DNA from: Cordilura impudica
Taxonomy: Eukaryota > Arthropoda > Insecta > Diptera > Scathophagidae
Assembly: GCA_963682025.1 (NCBI GenBank)
Contig: OY821518.1
Span: forward strand, 228,306,236-228,370,235
DNA: 64,000 bases
Direction: 5' to 3'
Shown here piece by piece: positions 21,952 through 33,184 of the stretch (the first letter of the stretch is position 1; every line of letters starts with the position of its first letter). Position numbers and translations under genes: made by a program. The notes under the pieces were generated by a model that saw only the letters and a list, made by a program, of their open reading frames with translations, was not told the DNA's origin and searched no databases.

Positions 21952-24214
21952 TCAAATATTATTCATTATTGAAAACACTCTCTCGGTAGCAGCATTTGAA
22001 GCTGGTACACATAGACAAAATTCAACAAGTATCACCATATTATATGCAATCACATTTGTCTTAAAGTGATTGAAAATTTCAATCCATCTTTCATCTACTG
22101 ATATATTTTTTACCCTCCAGTCTTCTATTTTTTCATTATTTGCAAAATTTTTCACGCAGCTCACTTCATCAAATAAATCTTCATAATTTATTTTTAAATC
22201 ATTTCTAAATTCGTTTAGATAGGATAAAGTTTTTTCAATCTTATCCCAAGATAACATATTTCGTAACATTATCCAGTCGAAAATTTCTACATCCCTAAAA
22301 GCTTTATCCCACTGATTTAGGTAATCAACGCATGTCTGATAAAAATTTGTTACATGTTCCCTAGTTATTGTTTCATCACAATCATTACTTTTCTGCAATT
22401 CGAGAATAATATTTTTGACGGTAATTGGTAAAAATAGTTCCTTTTTCCGTTCGACCAATTTAAATTTTAAATCTTTTAAAATAGCTGAAGCCTCAGGCAT
22501 TAAAATATTTTGCGATTCTACATTAAGGGCCATTATTACAACTTCCCTTTAAAGTAAATGTTAGTTAAAGGTAACTTTAGCTAAAGTGAGCAATAAAGTT
22601 ACCTTTAACTTCTTTTCGTTATTACAACTTCCCAGTAAAATAAAATTAATATTTTTGATATTGTGGCAACACCAAAGGAAACACCGATTACTTTTGACCA
22701 AATGAATTGTTTTATAAAATACGTAGTGGCAACGTTCCATTATTTGTTCGCAAGCAAACAATAGAATAAAAACTAAAAACCTTTATTATAAGTTGCATAA
22801 TTGTTGTAAATGTGTAATAAAACTTTTTAAAACATATACAAGCATATATTTAAGTATATGCTAATAAATTTATTTCCAAACTAAATTGGTGTGAATTTAT
22901 TCTTCATAGATCAGAAAATGTGGCAACATTAAATACATAAACCTCACGTTAAAAGTTAAAGGCAACAATATCTTCCCTTTAGCTTATCGGTCACTTTTAG
23001 CTTAAAGTATAGTTGTAATAACGAAAATCTAATAATCTGCCCGATAACATCCTAACTTTAGCTATTGGCAAGTTGTAATAATGGCCCTAAGAATAGCTTT
23101 ATGAAACGTTGAAGGCTGGCTATATTCAAAAGATAACCATAATTCAGCATAAGGATTCATAAAAAACTTCGTAATAGTTATTGTCAGACATTTTGGTTGA
23201 GACATAAAATATAATTTTAAAGCTTTAAATAGTTTTATGATTCTTTCCAAAGCAGGCATTAAAGTTAACCATCGAGTTTTGCTATGTCCTAGTAACTTTT
23301 TATATTCTATTTCCACATCCTCACATATTTCTTTGAAATTTTCAATTCTAACTGTATAAATATAAAAAAAAATGAATAAATTTTGACAATATCAATAGGT
23401 CAGCATTCTGCTGCAGTTGTTCAAAATATGTGCAGCGCAGTTTACACCTATCAGTTTTGGCCAATGAAGTTTTGCATTTTGTGAAAGATATTATTCTGAC
23501 CTTTTCTGGCTGCACCACCAAAATTACAATTTGTGCTGTCTCCACAAAAATCTATCATTTTACTAACTATTTCATTTTTTTTTCCAGAGTCTCTTGTACA
23601 TATTTTGAAATAATGTCTGAAGTTTTTCCAATAAGGTCTTTAACATCCAAAATCTTAATCTGAATTTCTTTATTCGGCAGAAAGTATCGAATTAATATTG
23701 GACAAATTTTAACATTTTTGTGGTTCGAACAATCTAAATATAGTGTGATACATTGCACGTGTGACAAATCTGCTTTGATTTCATTTAATGACATTGGTGT
23801 AAAAATATTGTTAACAATGGATTCAGATTTTGTTCTAGCAGAAGAATATTTTTCATTGAAACATGATTTGATCAGTTTTGATGTGCAATCGTTAGACCTA
23901 AATGAAAAATTGTGCTGAACACTGTGAAATGTCCAAGTACCTTCTACAATAGCCAGGTCCTTTTCTTTATCATTGAATGTATTACTTCTTAAAAAATTCG
24001 TTAAAACTTTACTTGATGATTGGGCGAAATCTGCTTTTTTATGCTTTTGTGTTTGCAAATTCTTTTTAATATCAGTACGTCCACTATTTGCTATAGAAAA
24101 ATGTGCCAACAATTTTTCACATCTCACCTCATTGGAGCTACTTGTTGTTTTAATAAATGGAAACTCGCTTTATAAGTCATCATTGAAATTACATTTTCTT
24201 TTTGTTGGAGCCAT
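21952..24214 (-). pseudogene. hAT transposase (broken)
   Basis: The relic starts at ATG 24214 (MAPTKRKCNFNDDL, then a stop). A BED-type finger region follows (RCEKLLAHFSIANSGRTDI, TQKHKK) that lacks the usual second Cys and first His. The RNase H-like core is split between frames, and with frameshifts its motifs include QCITLYLDCSNHKN, DSTNCNFGGAARKGQNN and LLGHSKTRWLTLMPALERI. At 23087 the coding sequence is cut by a 561-bp MITE and resumes at 22526. It ends with the hAT dimerisation motif ASNAATERVFSIMNN near 21960. Two or more frameshifts and an N-terminal stop make it non-functional. The SNA(A/P)xERVFS motif is diagnostic of hAT. Confidence 0.85.
22527..23087. mobile_element. Harbinger-type MITE, 561 bp, in the hAT gene
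   Basis: The ends are perfect inverted repeats, GGGCCATTATTACAACTT (18 bp), flanked by TAA at 22524-22526 and 23088-23090. A 3-bp TAA/TTA target is typical of PIF/Harbinger elements. The interior is AT-rich, with nested inverted words (AAAGGTAACTTTAGCTAAAG and its neighbours). No transposase is present. Confidence 0.82.
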
Positions 24215-24639
24215 ATCTCTTTGATAAAATAAATGCTATTTTATCATTCACATGTTTATTTTAACAAGTTGACATTGACAATTCAATTTCAAGTTGGCAA
24301 TTCACAATGTTGCCAGATAGTAGGAAATTTCCCATATCCCAGTAAACAAAATTTTCACTTTTGGAAATGTATTAGGGAAAGTAAGTATACAGTTGGATTT
24401 TTATGATAATTTTATATTTATGTTCGTGCAATGTATATGCTAAAAAGAGGACATTTGCATATCAAATTAGGAAATAAGGGACATTGTACTGTCCTGTATT
24501 TACAGAAAAATCTCAAGGGACAGCATGTCCTGCAAAATAAAGGACGGATGGTCACCGTAGGTATAATTAGTCAGTATTACTGGTGACAAAGTCAATACTG
24601 AATCAGTACAGTTTTACTATCGACATTTCCTACAGGGTT

Positions 24640-24915
24640 ATTATTCCGAGAAAATGTACCAGATGATGCACATATGTAAAGATGGTGCACATCTGCAAAG
24701 AAATACGTTTCAAATGGTATATTGTTTTGTCAAAATTGGTTGATAGCTAAACGCGAAGAAGGGATCGCCTAACAAAATAGATATATATTCTTGACCATAA
24801 CAACTCGAGTCGATATTGCGCTGTCCGTCTGCCCGTCTGTATATCTGTCTGTTGGTATTACGCTAATTAAGAAAATAAACCATTTACCTGGGTAAACTTA
24901 CGAAAATACTGTATG
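24640..24915 (+). mobile_element. Helitron-like and DINE-like scraps
   Basis: AAGAAATACGTTTCAAATGG and TGTCAAAATTGGTTGATA (about 24697-24747) resemble the interior of the Helitron family at 49385 and 54539. CTCGAGTCGATATTGCGCTG with TCCGTCTGCCCGTCTGTATA (about 24805-24855) is a (GTCY)n tract like those of DINE-1 elements. Both are fragments. Confidence 0.5.
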
Positions 24916-24934
24916 TCATTATTTCGAGCATGGT

Positions 24935-25112
24935 GGTGCGAGGGCGGTCCCAGAAGTACCCGACCTGATAAAGAAAACACAACAAATTTTGAAAAATGTT
25001 TCTTTATTTCTCAACGTAATCTGCTTTTCGGTCGATACACTTTTCCTAGTGATATTCAATAGCTTCGATAGCCTGTTGGCAAATCTTTTACCATCGAGCA
25101 TTGCTTTACATA
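24935..25112 (-). pseudogene. Mariner-type transposase C-terminal relic
   Basis: In one minus-strand frame the sequence reads ICQQAIEAIEYH, stop, EKCIDRKADYVEK, stop, RNIF. This resembles the C-terminus of mariner-type transposases (W-x-K-C-I-D-x-x-x-D-Y-V-E-K). AGGGCGGTCCCAGAAGTACC at 24940 may be its terminus. Stops, and the loss of everything upstream, show a relic. Confidence 0.65.
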
Positions 25113-25190
25113 ACACCACTGTGGTCAGGGTATAAAGAGTTTGTGCTGATGTTTGTAACTATCAAAAATATTTAACCAACCCATCTTCTA

Positions 25191-26405
25191 AAGGGTCCGC
25201 CAAATAACTTGTTTTTTTTTTTTTTTGAAAATGCTAAAAAAAAAACTACTGAATATTATCACAAATTTCTTTTTTTATTTGAAAATACAATCCTTCCGGT
25301 TAATAATGGAAAATAATTTCATTCAAATGGCTGGTCATGCAGTAGCCTACACGATCGGTCCAATTTTTAAGCACATTATCGATTGTGTGCAGCTGTATTT
25401 CACCAATGGCTTCACGAATATTGTCCTTTAAAGCGTCAATTGTCTCTGGCTTGTTCGCGTAACACTTATCTTTGAGGGCACCCCACAAATTATAGTCCAA
25501 CGGTGTCAAAAGGCAGCTCCGAGGTGGCCAAACGACATCAGCTCTGCGGCTGATAATGCGATCTTCAAAAACAGGGCGCAAAACATCGTGTGTAGCTTCG
25601 GCTGTGTGGCACGTAGCGCCGTCCTGATGAAACCAAATGTTGCCAATATCCTCCTCTTCAATTTTTGTGAACAAAAATTCGTTCAACATGGCCCGATAAC
25701 GATCGCCATTGACTGCAACGGCCACTCCTTGCTCATTTTCGAAGAAAAATGGCCCAATTATGCCTCTGGACCAAAATCCGCACCAAAAAGTGACTCGTTT
25801 TGGGTGTATCGGCTTTTCAATGTATGCGTGCGGGTTTTCTGTGCCCCAAATGCGACAATTTTGCTTCTGTACATACCCGCCAAGATCAAAATGAGCTTCA
25901 TCTGAAAAGATGATTTTTTTGGCAAAATCGGCATCTTCTGTAAGTCGATCGCAGGCCCACTTAGCGAAGCGAAAACGCATTGGATGGTCAGTTGGCTTCA
26001 ACTCCTGAACCAATTGGACTTTGTATGGCGTCATACCAAGGTCTTTATGCAAAATTCGTCTCAATGATGCCTCCGAAATGTTCAATTCTTGAGCAGCAAT
26101 ATTCTCGGGTGTACGCACTGTTTTTGGCTTTTCACGCTTTGGTTTATCGATGAGGATGCCAATTTCTTTCACTTTTTTCACAAGATAACGAACATACGGA
26201 GCTGACGGTGCTTCTCTTCTTCCAAAATCCGTACGCAATTTTCGCACACATTCTGCAACATTACCATGATTTTCAAAGTAATGTCGCAATATTTCCCAGC
26301 GTTGTTGTTCAAGCGTATACACAACCATATTCGTTCAGCGGAAGGATAAATCTAATTAAATAATAAGCACTAGTTGAAAAAAAAAACGTTAGATGGCGGA
26401 CCTTT
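25191..26405 (-). mobile_element. Mariner/Tc1 element, 1215 bp
   Basis: The TIRs AAGGGTCCGCCAAATAAC and AAAGGTCCGCCATCTAAC are followed by T-runs at both ends and flanked by TA (25189-25190, 26406-26407). One large minus-strand transposase frame nearly fills the element. The size is usual for mariner. Confidence 0.93.
25300..26328 (-). pseudogene. Mariner-type transposase, probably inactive
   Basis: An uninterrupted 342-residue frame starts MVVYTLEQQRWEILRHY. N-terminal helix-turn-helix sequence (VRYLVKKVKEIGILIDKPK) is followed by RTPENIAA. The normal linker of about 20 residues is then missing and QELNISEASLRRILHKDLGM follows, implying an in-frame deletion. The catalytic domain shows the first Asp in IIFSDEAHFDLGGY and the second in WFHQDGATCHTA. 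The third position reads RSCLLTPLDYNLWG, where the related copy at 33297 has SCDLTPL. Leu for the third Asp should abolish cutting. I call it a pseudogene despite the open frame; it might still bind TIRs. Confidence 0.88.
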
Positions 26406-26925
26406 TATTATACCGATCGACTCAGAATCAATTTACGAGAATCCGTCCGTCCGTCCGTCCGTCTGTGTGTCCATATAATCCTTGTAATTAAACTACAGGT
26501 CGCAAATATGAATATATTTTGATGAAACCTATTGAAATTGGAGCAAATCGGAGCGTGTTCAAACCTAGTCCCCATACAAATGACCCGTATGGTCGACTTA
26601 AATTGCCATACGATCTAAATATATATATATATATCAAATTGGGTTTTTATGTGTTTATTGCATCCGTTAATCATTAGTTCAATAATAAACTCAATAGGAC
26701 AATTCTTAGTTATAGCTGCTTCTCGATCTTCACTTATAACTATCAACAACAGAAATGTTGCAGATTTTTCTCAAATTTAGTTTGTATTGGTCCATTTTTC
26801 AACCTAGTCGCCATATAAAAATTGCATCCGATATGAACTTTTGCAGATATACAGACAAAAAAATTAATCAAAATGCCGCTCATATTTGGTTTATGTTATT
26901 TTCTATACCAGAATGCGTTACGTCA

Positions 26926-27694
26926 AGAACAGCCGCGGTGGTCATATGCCCGAAATAAAAAATAAAAAAATTTTTTTTTATTAAAATCAAATTTCTTTTA
27001 TTATTTCAAGTTCGGGCTTAAAAACACCTACGAAAATGCAGTTGGCAACAAATTCGATAGCTTCTACAAATCTGATCTCTGTGTGTACGTGTTTTTTTTT
27101 TTTTTTTTTTAAGAAAATTACTTTAAATTTTTGTTTGCAGAGTATGAATTAAAAGAGCACGCTATAGGTACCGTACGGCCAACGTTTTTTCTATTTGTGT
27201 ACGTGTGCACAGACGAAATTGCGAATGCTCAGAATTGTTACCATTTGTTCTATTAGGTTTGCAAACCTCAATAAAAGTAGATTTTACATGTTTATGGACA
27301 AGGTGTTCGATTATCGGGAGAACTGGTAATTGGAAAGTTGCTTATCAACTTGTAATTATGTCTATATTCTAGATTTAAACCAATTTTTGAAGCACCTTTT
27401 GTGTCATTGAAAGAAATATGTAATAAGGTTTTTAAAATTAAAAAAGGAAATTTGATTTAAACTTATCATACCGGTCAAGCTAACCAGCACTTATATATAT
27501 CAGTAAAAGGATTAAGTAGTAAAACAAATCTACTAGACATGTAACATTCAGGATTAATTAGTATTTAATTATTTACTACTTATTTATTTTAATTGTTTGC
27601 ACTGTAAGGGAGCTAATGTTTAGCACTATATTACTTTTTCATTTCATGCAAAATGATTTAAGCTTCTTTTAATTTTCTTTATATATCGACCATT
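26926..27694. other. Non-coding, no recognised gene
   Basis: AT-rich DNA with a T18 run near 27090 and an A/T-rich tract at 26960-27000. No ORF, terminus or RNA gene can be supported. Confidence 0.5.
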
Positions 27695-28485
27695 TTATAC
27701 CCTATACCACCATGTGGTTTGGGTATAATGACTTTGTGCTGCTGTTTGTAACAACCAAAAATATTTGACCTAGACCCATCTTTTATTATACTGATCGAAT
27801 CAGAATCACTTTTTGAATCGATTTAACTATGTCCGTCCGTCTGTGTGTCCATATAATCCTTGTAATCAAACTGCAGGTCGCAAATATCAATATATATATA
27901 CGCAAATATATATATACAAAATTTGGTATATAAGCTTTCATCGGCCACGGGATGAACGCTATTGAAATTGGTGAGAATTGGTCCGTGTTCAGACCTAGCC
28001 CCCATACAAATGACCTCTATAAAATCGACATAAATTGCTATAAGATCCAAATTGTCGTATAGATCTTAGTCAAATTGGGTTTGTATGTGTTTATTACATC
28101 CATTAATGAATAGTCCAAAAACGGTCCTATGGGACAACTCTTGGTCATAGGCCCCATGTAGAGCTGCTTCCCGATCTTCACTTAAATCTATAAAAAAACA
28201 AAAATATTGCACTGATTCATCTCAAATTTTGTTTGTATATATTTTCGCAAAATACAAGAGACTTTACCAACCATGGTCAGGATCGGTCCATTTTTGGACC
28301 TAGTGCCCATATAGACATAGCATCCAATATGAACTTTTTCATATCTGCAGCCAAAAAAATTAATAAAAATGCCACTCAAATTTGGTTTACGCTTATTTTC
28401 TATACCCAATTAGTTGGGCCTAAGAGATAGGGTCTCTAAACGCATGGTATAGGGTATCGTATAGTCAGTCTAGACCGACTATAAT
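27695..28485 (+). mobile_element. DINE element, subfamily A, first half of dimer
   Basis: It starts TTATACCCTATACCACCA, carries a short GTCCGTCCGTCTGTG tract and runs through the full body to TAGTCAGTCTAGACCGACTA and TAATT. There the next copy begins without the TTCTTACTTGTTT tail. A TATATATACGCAAATATATA expansion at about 27890 is private to this copy. Confidence 0.86.
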
Positions 28486-29090
28486 TATACCCTATACCAC
28501 TATGTGGTTTGGGTATAATGACTTTGTGCTGCTGTTTGTAACAACCAAAAATATTCGTCCTAGACCCATCTTTAATTATACCGATCGACTCAGAATCACT
28601 TTTTGAGTCGAAATAGCAATGTCCGACCGTCCGTCCGTCCGTCCGTCCGTCTGTGTGTCCATGTAAAGCTCGACATATATTGCTATAAGTTCCAAAGTAT
28701 CATATAGTTCTCAGTCAAATTGGGTTTGTATGTGTTTATTACATCCATTAATGAGTAGTTCAAAAATACTCCCTACAGGAAAATCCATAGTCATAGGCCC
28801 CATATAGAGCTGCTTCCCGATCTTTACTTATATATTTTTTCAAAGTATAAGTGACTTTACCAAATATGGTCAGGATCGGTCCATTTTCCGACCTAGTCCC
28901 CATTTAAATATAGTATCCTATATGAACTTTTCCATATCTGCAGCGAAAAAAATTAATAAAAATGCCACTCAAATTTGGTTTATGCATATTTGCTATATCC
29001 AATTAGTTGGACCGAAGAGATAGGGTCTCTTAACCATGGTATAGGGTATCGTATAGTCGGGCTAGACCGACTATAATTTTCTACTTGTTT
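28486..29090 (+). mobile_element. DINE element, subfamily B, second half of dimer
   Basis: It begins TATACCCTATACCAC, has subfamily-B markers (CGTCCTAGACCCATC, GAGTCGAAATAGCAATG, AGTCGGGCTAGACCGAC, GACCGAAGAGATAGG) and ends TTTTCTACTTGTTT. Internal deletions remove the segment after GTCCATGTAAAGC and the one after CGATCTTTACTTA. Copy order and subfamily match the dimer at 13163-14747. Confidence 0.85.
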
Positions 29091-29121
29091 TAGTATTATG
29101 TAATGAATATTCATAACTGTT

Positions 29122-29515
29122 GTGTGATTATTTTGTCTGGCTTTAGGTCCTGTATGTATTTAAAAACAAACAAAAACTCACTAAAATTAAAATTTTGATC
29201 TGGTTTTTAAATAAATATTTCTCTTTATCACTTCCGATATTTCGATTAGCTTCGCTAATACTTTATTTTAAATATTCTAATTGTGAAGTTGAAAAACGTC
29301 TGTTTTTGTCGGCTATCTTCTTTCAAATGTTGAAAGAAGAAAACAGAATATATAAAATAAAGTATTCCGGAAGATGATTAGCGAAGCTAATCGAAATATC
29401 GGAAGTAATAAAAAAAAATATTTATTTAAAAACCAGATCAAAAATTTAATTTTAGTGAGTTTTTGGTTGTTTTTAAATACATACATGACCTAAAGCCAGA
29501 CAAAATAATCACACA
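29122..29515. mobile_element. Palindromic MITE, arms about 165 bp
   Basis: TGTGTGATTATTTTGTCTGG at the left and its complement at the right begin two arms that stay nearly identical for about 165 bp around a spacer of roughly 60-90 bp. Inside each arm lies a small hairpin, TTAGCTTCGCTAA. There is no coding capacity, and no target duplication could be called. The layout fits a foldback-type MITE. Confidence 0.75.
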
Positions 29516-29840
29516 GCAAACACAAAGGTCAACTATAAACATATAAACAATATTCAGAACTTTTATTCTGACGGGCTTCCAAGGTCATCTCAAGCTTTAA
29601 ATATTATTTAATTTTTTCTCCTACGCCTCGTTGGGATTTTCTACCTTCATCAGGGATATTTTTTTATTAAATATGTAATCTTGCATTAAGTTTCACATAT
29701 TACTTATACAAACATTAATTTCCACAACATTAATTATAAAATTATAAACGTAAAAATAAAAAAAAATTTCTCAGTATCACCGAATAAATAATGCTTGGCA
29801 TCACAGTTGAACTATTAAGTTTCTTTTGTCGTTCTTTTTT
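29516..29840. other. Non-coding, no recognised feature
   Basis: AT-rich DNA. CGCCTCGTTGGGATTTTCTA and CTTCATCAGGG resemble motifs seen near some TE ends, but no boundary was found. Confidence 0.4.
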
Positions 29841-30001
29841 ATTATTTTTTTTTTTAGCCTAGTTCCGCGAAGCCGATTCTGCAGATTCTAATTTTGGCTA
29901 TTTTTTTTCTTGCAGCGACGCACCAAAGCCTCTGGTGGGAATCGAACCCACGACCCCCCGCATGATAGGCGAGCACGCTACCTACTCGCCTACCGGGGCG
30001 C
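29841..30001 (-). mobile_element. tRNA-derived SINE
   Basis: The minus strand begins GCGCCCCGGTAGGCGAGTAG (A-box region) at 30001. An anticodon-like arm follows (CTCGC, loop CTATCAT, GCGGG), then a perfect B box GGTTCGATTCC in a 5-bp T-arm stem (GTGGG/CCCAC). A tRNA-unrelated body with AGAATCGGCTTCGCGGAAC comes next, and an A-run tail (29841-29855). The acceptor stem does not pair, so it is not a tRNA gene. The anticodon-arm sequence is closest to tRNA-Asp by eye. Confidence 0.85.
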
Positions 30002-30625
30002 TTTTTTCTTTAATCTTCATTTTTCCTTCAATTAAAATTGTTTTATTACTTAAAAATAAATTATTTATTAAAATAAAATAAATTAATTTTGTTACCGTAT
30101 AAAAATTCAATAAATACCATAATATTTATATTCATTTAACATACTTGAAAGGCCAATGTATTCTGAAAGTACCCTACGGTTAAATTTTTCGTTAAAGTAC
30201 TTTTTCATATTCTGTTCACGATTAATATCTTCATCCGAAATCACTTTGCATATAAAGTTCGTTTTGACCCACCGTGGTGTAAGTAGACTTTAAGTATGAC
30301 ATTTCAATAAAATTGTACACTTCTATGGTGTGCACAATTTCAAAACATTTTGTTATGATTTAAATTGTTGCAGGGATCAAACAAAAGTTCTGCTTTTATT
30401 AAATATTGCAACAGTTTAAATTGTGGTGGTTTCTCAATGATTGAACAGCGGATGTAGAAAACATGTTTAATTCTATGACTAATTGGTAAATAACTGTACT
30501 CCAGTTTTATAGTGAAAGATTCAGGTATTTAATATTTTGAAATATGTAAAAGTACCTAAGCATGATGGAAAAGCGTTTAATGGTAGAAAATTCTTCTAAT
30601 ATTTTCAGATATACACTTCAAAGAA
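30002..30625. other. Non-coding, no recognised feature
   Basis: AT-rich sequence. No ORF of note, RNA gene or TE end recognised. Confidence 0.5.
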
Positions 30626-31414
30626 AAACAAGTAAGAAAATTATAGTCGGTCTAGACCGACTATGCGATACCCTTTAACCTTGCGTTCAGAGACCCAACT
30701 CAGGCCCAACTAACTGGATATAGAAAATAGGCATAAACCAAATTTGAGTGCCATTGTTATTAATTTTTTTGGCTGCAGATATGAAAAAGTTCATATCGGG
30801 TGCTATATTTATGTGGGGACTAGGTCGAAAAATGGACCGATCCTGACCACATTTGGTAAGGTCACTTATATTTTAAAAAAATATGCACAAACCAAATTTG
30901 AGAAAAATCTCTGCAATATTTTTGTTTTTTTTTTGATAGATTTAAGTGAAGATCGGGAAGCAGCTCTATATGGGGCCTATGACTAAGAATTGTCCTATAG
31001 GGATTTTTTTGGACTAATGATTAATGGATAAATAATAAACACATACAAACCCAATTTGATTAAGATCTATGTGATAGTTTGGATCTATGGCAATTTATGT
31101 CGATTTCATAGGGGTCATTTGTATGGGGACTAGGTCTGAACATGGATTGATTTTCACCAATTTCAACAGCGTTCATCCTATAGTCGATGAAAGCTTATAT
31201 ATCAAATTTCATCAAAATATATTCATATTTGCGACCTGTAGTTTGATTTACAAGGTTTACATGGACACACAGACGGACGGACGGACATCGCTAAATCGAA
31301 TCAGTTAGTGATTCTGATTTGATTGGTATAATAAAAATATTTTTGGTAGCAACAAACAGCAGCACAAAGTCATAGTGGAATAGTCATTACACCCAAACCA
31401 CATAGTGGTATAGG
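30626..31414 (-). mobile_element. DINE element in head-to-head pair (left)
   Basis: On the plus strand it starts AAACAAGTAAGAAAATTATA with the palindrome TAGTCGGTCTAGACCGACTA and runs through the body in complement. After GGACGGACGG it ends at CCACATAGTGGTATAGG, so its 5' end abuts the 5' end of the next, oppositely oriented copy. Confidence 0.85.
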
Positions 31415-32074
31415 TATAATGACTTTGTCCGTCCGTCCGTCCGTGTGTCCATGCAAACCTTGTAATCAAAGTGCAGGTCGCAAATATGAATATATTTTGA
31501 TGAAATTTGGCATATAAGCTTTTATCGGCAATAGGATGAACGCTGTAGAAATTGGTGGGAATCGGTCCATGTAGAGACCTAGCCCCCATACAAATGACCC
31601 CTAGGAAGTCGACATAAATTGCCATAAGATCCAAATTGTCATATAGATCTTACTCAAATTGGGTTTGTATGCGTTTATTACATCCATTAATGAGTAGTCC
31701 AAAAATGGGAAAACTTTTAGTCATAGGCCCCATATAGAGCTGCTTCCCGATCTTCACTTAAATCTGTCAAAAAACAAAAATATTGCACTGATTCTTCTCA
31801 AATTTTGTTTAAATATATTTTTTCAAAATACTAGAGACTTTACCAAACATAGTCAGGATCGGTCCATTTTTGGCCCTAGTCCCCATATAGATGTAGCATT
31901 CGGTATGAACTTTTTCATATCTGCAGCCAAAAAACTTAATAAAAATCCCACTCAAAATTGGTTTATGCTTATTTTATATGTCCAGTTAGTTGGGCCTATG
32001 AGATAGGATCTCTAAACACATGGTATAGGGTATCATATAGTCGGTCTAGACCGACTATAATTTTCTTACTTGTT
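31415..32074 (+). mobile_element. DINE element in head-to-head pair (right)
   Basis: It starts TATAATGACTTTGTCCGTCC, lacking the roughly 100 bp between the 5' end and the microsatellite seen in full copies. It continues through the body to TAGTCGGTCTAGACCGACTA and TTTTCTTACTTGTTT. Confidence 0.85.
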
Positions 32075-32712
32075 TTAAATAATTTTACATTTTTATCAAT
32101 ATCTCAGGAACTAATAAGAGCTAACTCAAATTTTTTGCCACAAAATGCAGAGGAGAATATCAGGATCAACATATATTTTTTTCGAATTTTAAAAATTTCA
32201 TTTTTTGAGATATAGCTTCCCAAACTTTAAATCGTGAGATAGTGACCTTTGACCTTACGAAAATAATCGCTTGGCTTGTTAAAGCTATTTTCTATACCTC
32301 TTAAATGAGATCAATTTCGACCTTCTACGTTTAAGCTTTTGAAGATATAAGCAATAATGGCAGACCACTTATGTATGTTTTAGTTAATTTTCTACTTTTC
32401 GAAGCGCCATATTTCGGGAACCACAAAAGCTAGACACCCAAAAGTACTATATTAGCTTAGTACTGTAGAACATTCATGCTAATTTTTGTACAACTCAAGG
32501 AGGGTAAGGTCGAAAATGGCGATTTTTTTGTTGATTTTAAATGGAGTTACCCAATAGTCATAACCTAACCTAACCTACCCAATAGTCACTGGGGCTTAGT
32601 GCGGAGAATATGGCGGATACATAAAATTTTTTGTGGGCGACTACATACATGTGCACCCATGCAATAACTTGATAACAAAGTTCTTTCTTCTTAGAAGAAT
32701 GCGTTAATTTTT
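32075..32712. other. Non-coding, no recognised feature
   Basis: No TE terminus or gene is seen. The words TATCTCAGGAACTAATAAGA and TTTCGGGAACCACAAAAGCT hint at internal repetition. AACCTAACCTAACCTA occurs near 32560. Confidence 0.4.
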
Positions 32713-33184
32713 AATATCCTATACCACTATATGGTGAGGGCAGAGCTGTCGGAGTTGTGGAGTCGCTGCAAAAGCTAACGACTCCGATTCCAAAATGTTT
32801 CGTTACTGCACGCGCATCAAAGAGTTCAAATAATTCTAAAAATATTTGCCAAAAAACACTTGTTCGAAATTGGCAACGTAATATTTTACAGATCACCATG
32901 AATAAGTATATTTTAATTCATTTTATGAGAGTAAGTTCATTCAAGTACTTAAATTAAATAATATAAAAGTGTTTCATAATTTAAATTATTTGGGAATTAT
33001 ATTTATTAGTGCGGGTAAGAGTATAAATTTCATTAGCAGAACTTATTGATATTGATCAAGTTGAAAATAGATGTTTGTGGTTTTTTTAAGGTTTGTGGTT
33101 AATTTAATTGAATTTGAGGAATATTCAGCATAAAATTAAAATTGATTTGTTTGTGTTATAAAATATAGTAGTTCATATTATATA

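Larger units (their letters stand above)
21405..24559 (-). mobile_element. Decayed hAT transposon
   Basis: An inverted TACGGTGACCA at 21405-21415 and 24549-24559, followed at both ends by AT-rich sequence with AGGACA words, brackets a minus-strand hAT transposase relic. The 8-bp duplication expected for hAT is not convincing (only TAAT is shared), so the boundaries are probable rather than certain. Inside are a tandem duplication (about 21515-21740) and a Harbinger-type MITE. Confidence 0.7.
25108..26925 (+). mobile_element. DINE copy split by a mariner
   Basis: The left piece (25108-25190) has CCACTGTGGTCAGGGTATAA, GTTTGTAACTATCAAAAATA and CCCATCTTC. The right piece (26406-26925) resumes TATTATACCGATCGACTCAG, then the GTCCGTCC tract, the body and TATTTTCTATACC. 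Joined at one TA they restore the family consensus. The 3' palindrome is missing. Confidence 0.82.

Noticed and set aside
24919..25119. Open frame VLCKAMLDGKRFANRLSKLL as a gene
   Set aside because: The mariner C-terminal motif is in another frame of the same strand (EKCIDRKADYVEK), so this is a shadow.
29930..30001. Functional tRNA-Asp gene
   Set aside because: The 5' and 3' acceptor strands do not pair and an unrelated body with an A tail follows, so it is a SINE.
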